Origin: Phytophthora hibernalis
Taxonomy: Eukaryota > Oomycota > Peronosporomycetes > Peronosporales > Peronosporaceae
Assembly: GCA_012656075.1 (NCBI GenBank)
Contig: JAAKBF010000045.1
Coordinates: 124,001-188,000 of the forward strand
DNA length: 64,000 bases
Direction of reading: 5' to 3'
The position numbers and the translations under genes are program-made. The number at the start of each line of letters is the position of its first letter. The stretch's first letter is position 1. Below, piece after piece: positions 61,232 to 64,000 of the stretch. A model generated the notes under the pieces. It saw only the letters and a program-made list of their open reading frames with translations. It was not told the DNA's origin and searched no databases.

Positions 61232-61750
61232 GACAGTCGAAATGAGACCCGAAAAGTTAATCCTTCCTTTATCGTACTTAACCGAAAATATAACATATTA
61301 ACGTACCTTTCCCTCGAAAGAAAACGAATAACACTCCTTTCCGAGAGCTTTTTACAAGGGCTTTCAAAATAATATACGAATCGAAAAAATTGAGGCGATA
61401 TTGCCTTCATACCAGTCCAAAATGTATCCCCATTTTGAGGGCCTGAAAAAGGAGATACTTTGTTTCAGATGACCATCATGTAACGGGTATTTCATAATTC
61501 AAAGCAACCAAGGGCGCGCAAGTCACAATGGTGTATCTAAGTAAGCATCCCTTGCTAATCGTACTTAGCATTTAAGTTTTTTAGGATATTCTTTTTGTAC
61601 TGGTACTGTATTGTAGGTTCTACCCAAAATTTCCATTGGCGATTCGTTTAATCAATAGCCGGGCAATCGCCGACCTACCAAAATCTTATCTAGATGAGGT
61701 GTACCACACTACGGAAACTCGCGAAGAAGGCAGTGCTCTAGCTTACAGCG
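61232..61750. other. intergenic
   Basis: AT-rich, no gene supported. The 95-codon frame at 61636 has mixed composition and leads into the transposon ORF region. Confidence 0.4.
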
Positions 61751-61984
61751 CTGTGCCACAACACGTCCAAGCCCCTAGAACGCGTCCACCATGGATCAAT
61801 CCAGAGCGCCTTCAAGAACGGAGTCGCCACCAGCATCGCGTGTTGACGAGAGTCCCCACCGCCAGTCTCAGAGCGTCGAGTCTCACCATATCCTCTGCGG
61901 AAACGAACGCCACCGCCTCGTGATTCATCTCCTGAAGCGCCTCGCCCACACCAAAGACCCCGTACTTCGCCAGGGTCACCACCT

Positions 61985-63010
61985 GTGGGAGCTGCCTCGC
62001 TAACGCACCAGCAAGGTCGTTCAACGTCACAATTCGCAACACAGTCGAGGACTGCGTTGCCGTTGATGCCTCAAGGACGCCGGCAATATACAGATCTCTC
62101 GGTATCATCCCCACCATCTGCGCAGCGCCAGCGGCTACAGCTAGTGGTCCAGCCAATCGTCAAGAATACCGTCACACAACGGGAAGCATCAGGAGAAACA
62201 CTCGAAGACTATGCTACTAACGAAACTTCATTCGACGAGATCTTGCAAAAACTGTGGCTGAAGTTTAGCGGTAGGGTGAAAGGACTGGCCGTCAAGCGGG
62301 ACGGCACCTGGACACTGGAAGATATACCCCACTCGACAGCATGGAGTAAGGTTATACAGTTCAAGATGGATCGTCACCTTGTCAGTAGCACTAAGTCGGA
62401 CGTCGCCTGGAATCGGTGGGTTACAGCTAGGCGTGGGTAAACAGTCAAGCTGCTTATCTACGGGTATGATATGGCTATTGTCAAAACAAAGGACGTTACT
62501 GACTTCATGGCAGATTGCATTCGGCCAACGGAGGTGGACCGGTCAGATGCGACTGCGGAGAGCGGCCTTCGTGATGTCGTTGCTCAACTTCAGGACGTTT
62601 GGGGTGCAACATTTCAAGCTCATGGCACGGTGTGGCGAATGTGGGCTAACGCGATTACCCGAAACCTTGACCGATCAACTTGGGATGCCGTCATCTTGGA
62701 ACCTCCGCCAGCCCAGGTTATGTGTTTGCTCAAGCCAGCCGATAGCCAGGTCGACCGCCAGCTCTCAGGGATCACTCGGTCAGCGCAGTTGGCGCTTGAA
62801 TGTATCAACGCGTCCATGGCAGACAATGAGCAACTAAAACAGGATGTCAATGCATTGCAGCAGCGTCTGGACACTCAAGCGAGTGATTTGACTTCTCGAA
62901 AAATTATTATTGAGGCATTCCTGGCTGATGTGCCATTACCATCCGTGAACGACGTCATCGACCCACTTGACGCACTGGTAAACATAGATGACGAAGAGCA
63001 CCAGGAGTAA
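61985..63010 (+). pseudogene. oomycete transposon accessory ORF with one in-frame stop
   Basis: One frame runs from 61985 to 63010, interrupted only by a TAA at 62438-62440. Before it: a Ser/Gln-rich start, then TSFDEILQKLWLKFSGRVKG and HSTAWSKVIQFKMDRHL and WNRWVTARRG. After it: VKLLIYGYDMAIVKTKDVTD, FMADCIRPTEV, VVAQLQDVWGATFQAHGTVW and a coiled-coil end (ALECINASMADNEQLKQDVN). It is convergent with the Tc1/IS630-like transposase. I take it as a mobile-element protein of unknown role. Confidence 0.5.
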
Positions 63011-63073
63011 TTGTTGAGTTAAGGCAGACGAGGTCCTAGTTCCACTAAACCGAAATACGTCTTTGAGTAAAAC

Positions 63074-64000
63074 CTAAGTCTGCTTCATCTTCATCGAGCT
63101 GCAATTCACCACGTTGAATTTCCGGTACTCGACGCTTCTCCTTCGACATTGGTCCAGTAGGAGCAAAATCCACCCGCAATGGTTGAACACTCGTGCCATG
63201 TTGAAGCCTTCGAACCGCTGAAAGGTTCGCACAACGAAAGGCAACAAGTCGCGCCCGCTTGTTTCGATGTAGTGCCGTTGAAATGCTTTCTTAATGTACC
63301 CGAACATATATTCGATGGGGTTGAAGAATGGGCAGTAGGCTGGCAGGAATATCGGAACCACACCGATACTTCGAAGGAAATGCACGATCTCCGGGTGTCT
63401 GTGGATCGACGCGCCATCTAATATCCAAACGGAATGAGAGCCCGGGTACTGACGAACACCTCCCTTCTTTGCGTACGCAAAATCTTTGCAGCACTTTACA
63501 AATTCGACTCGATCGAACGTGCCGTCCGACTCATAGAAGTCCAGCAAGCCGTTCACATCAATGAATTCCAATACCGACACCCTGGGCTTGCGCTGAAAGT
63601 CGCCACGAATAGCGACCGTCTCTCATCTTAGCGCATATCCGCGTTTCCTGATCATTCCCCGATTATCAAACGAAACCTCATCTAGAAAACTAGATTGTGG
63701 TGGCTCCAGTCAATATGACTCAGCTCATCCACAAAGCGAAACACACCACACTCCTTGATATGCATAGCACGTCGCTCAAGTACTTTTCTAGTTAGCCCGC
63801 ATTCATGAATGATTCGCCACACTGACGACTTGGAGATCGAGACGCAGTGAGTAAGCTTGAACGCGTCTTGGGCTTCATCCAAGTACAACAGTGGCCGTTC
63901 CGCAAAACCTCATACAGCCATTGTTTGTGTGTAGCATTGAACTTGCTGGCTGGAGCTGTCTGCGCACGCTCAAACGTTCCCGTCTCTTCGTAAACCCGGA
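63074..64000 (-). pseudogene. Tc1/IS630-like DDE transposase, runs off the window
   Basis: The minus strand holds the C-terminal DDE_3 core: SVWILDGASIHRHPEIVHFL (catalytic Asp), VVPIFLPAYCPFFNPIEYMF and GYIKKAFQRHY (Glu region). Upstream, in broken frames, are an N-terminal helix-turn-helix part (SISKSSVWRIIHECGLTRKV), then HIDWSHHNLVF, a stop, and LDEVSFDNRGMIRKRGYALR (first Asp). At least one stop and a frame change separate the halves. The 5' end lies beyond 64000. Confidence 0.75.

Overview
The window looks like nuclear DNA of an oomycete, most likely Phytophthora or a close relative. The evidence is a cluster of elicitin-like genes, several secreted proteins with an RxLR-EER layout, oomycete initiator motifs (TCAYTTYNCAA-like) 45-70 bases before start codons, short and almost intron-free genes, and oomycete-type transposons (pogo, PIF/Harbinger, DIRS, Copia, chromodomain Gypsy, Crypton-like, Tc1/IS630-like). 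No rRNA gene, confident tRNA gene or CRISPR array is visible.

Layout. 0-9 kb: two full-length membrane-anchored metallophosphatase paralogues and a decayed third copy, with a pogo transposon (20-bp inverted ends, TA target duplication) between them. 9.5-12.3 kb: a fimbrin with an unusual QWPP-repeat linker. 12.6-24.1 kb: eight elicitin-like genes holding about 15 elicitin domains, plus one acyltransferase gene inside the cluster. 24.4-31.9 kb: a Tipin/Swi3 replication-fork protein, acyltransferase genes and relics, a four-helix membrane protein and two RxLR genes. 32.3-44.1 kb: nested broken mobile elements (Crypton-like, Copia, Gypsy, DIRS-like). 44.3-46.6 kb: a decayed ankyrin-repeat gene and the cleanest RxLR gene. 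47.4-53.1 kb: ordinary genes, namely a tandem ubiquitin-like protein, a large secreted reelin/chitobiase-like/concanavalin-like protein and a three-exon GGPP synthase. 53.6-57.5 kb: a two-ORF Harbinger element and a TTAA-flanked piggyBac-like element. 57.7-60.6 kb: an acyltransferase followed by a tail-to-tail pair of RxLR copies. 60.8-64 kb: a coiled-coil protein and a transposon with a Tc1/IS630-like transposase running off the right edge.

Most protein-coding genes here appear broken, but nearly all breaks are net losses of one base, usually inside a homopolymer (G, C, A or T runs), and they also hit conserved housekeeping genes such as fimbrin and GGPP synthase. I read these mainly as consensus or assembly errors, not true pseudogenes. 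Such genes are annotated over their full span with the break noted.

Biologically the window is a host-interaction neighbourhood: cell-surface and secreted elicitin-like sterol/lipid-binding proteins, secreted RxLR proteins likely delivered to plant cells, and a BAHD/trichothecene-acetyltransferase-like family that clusters with the RxLR copies. All of this is set in repeat-rich DNA between short stretches of conserved genes.
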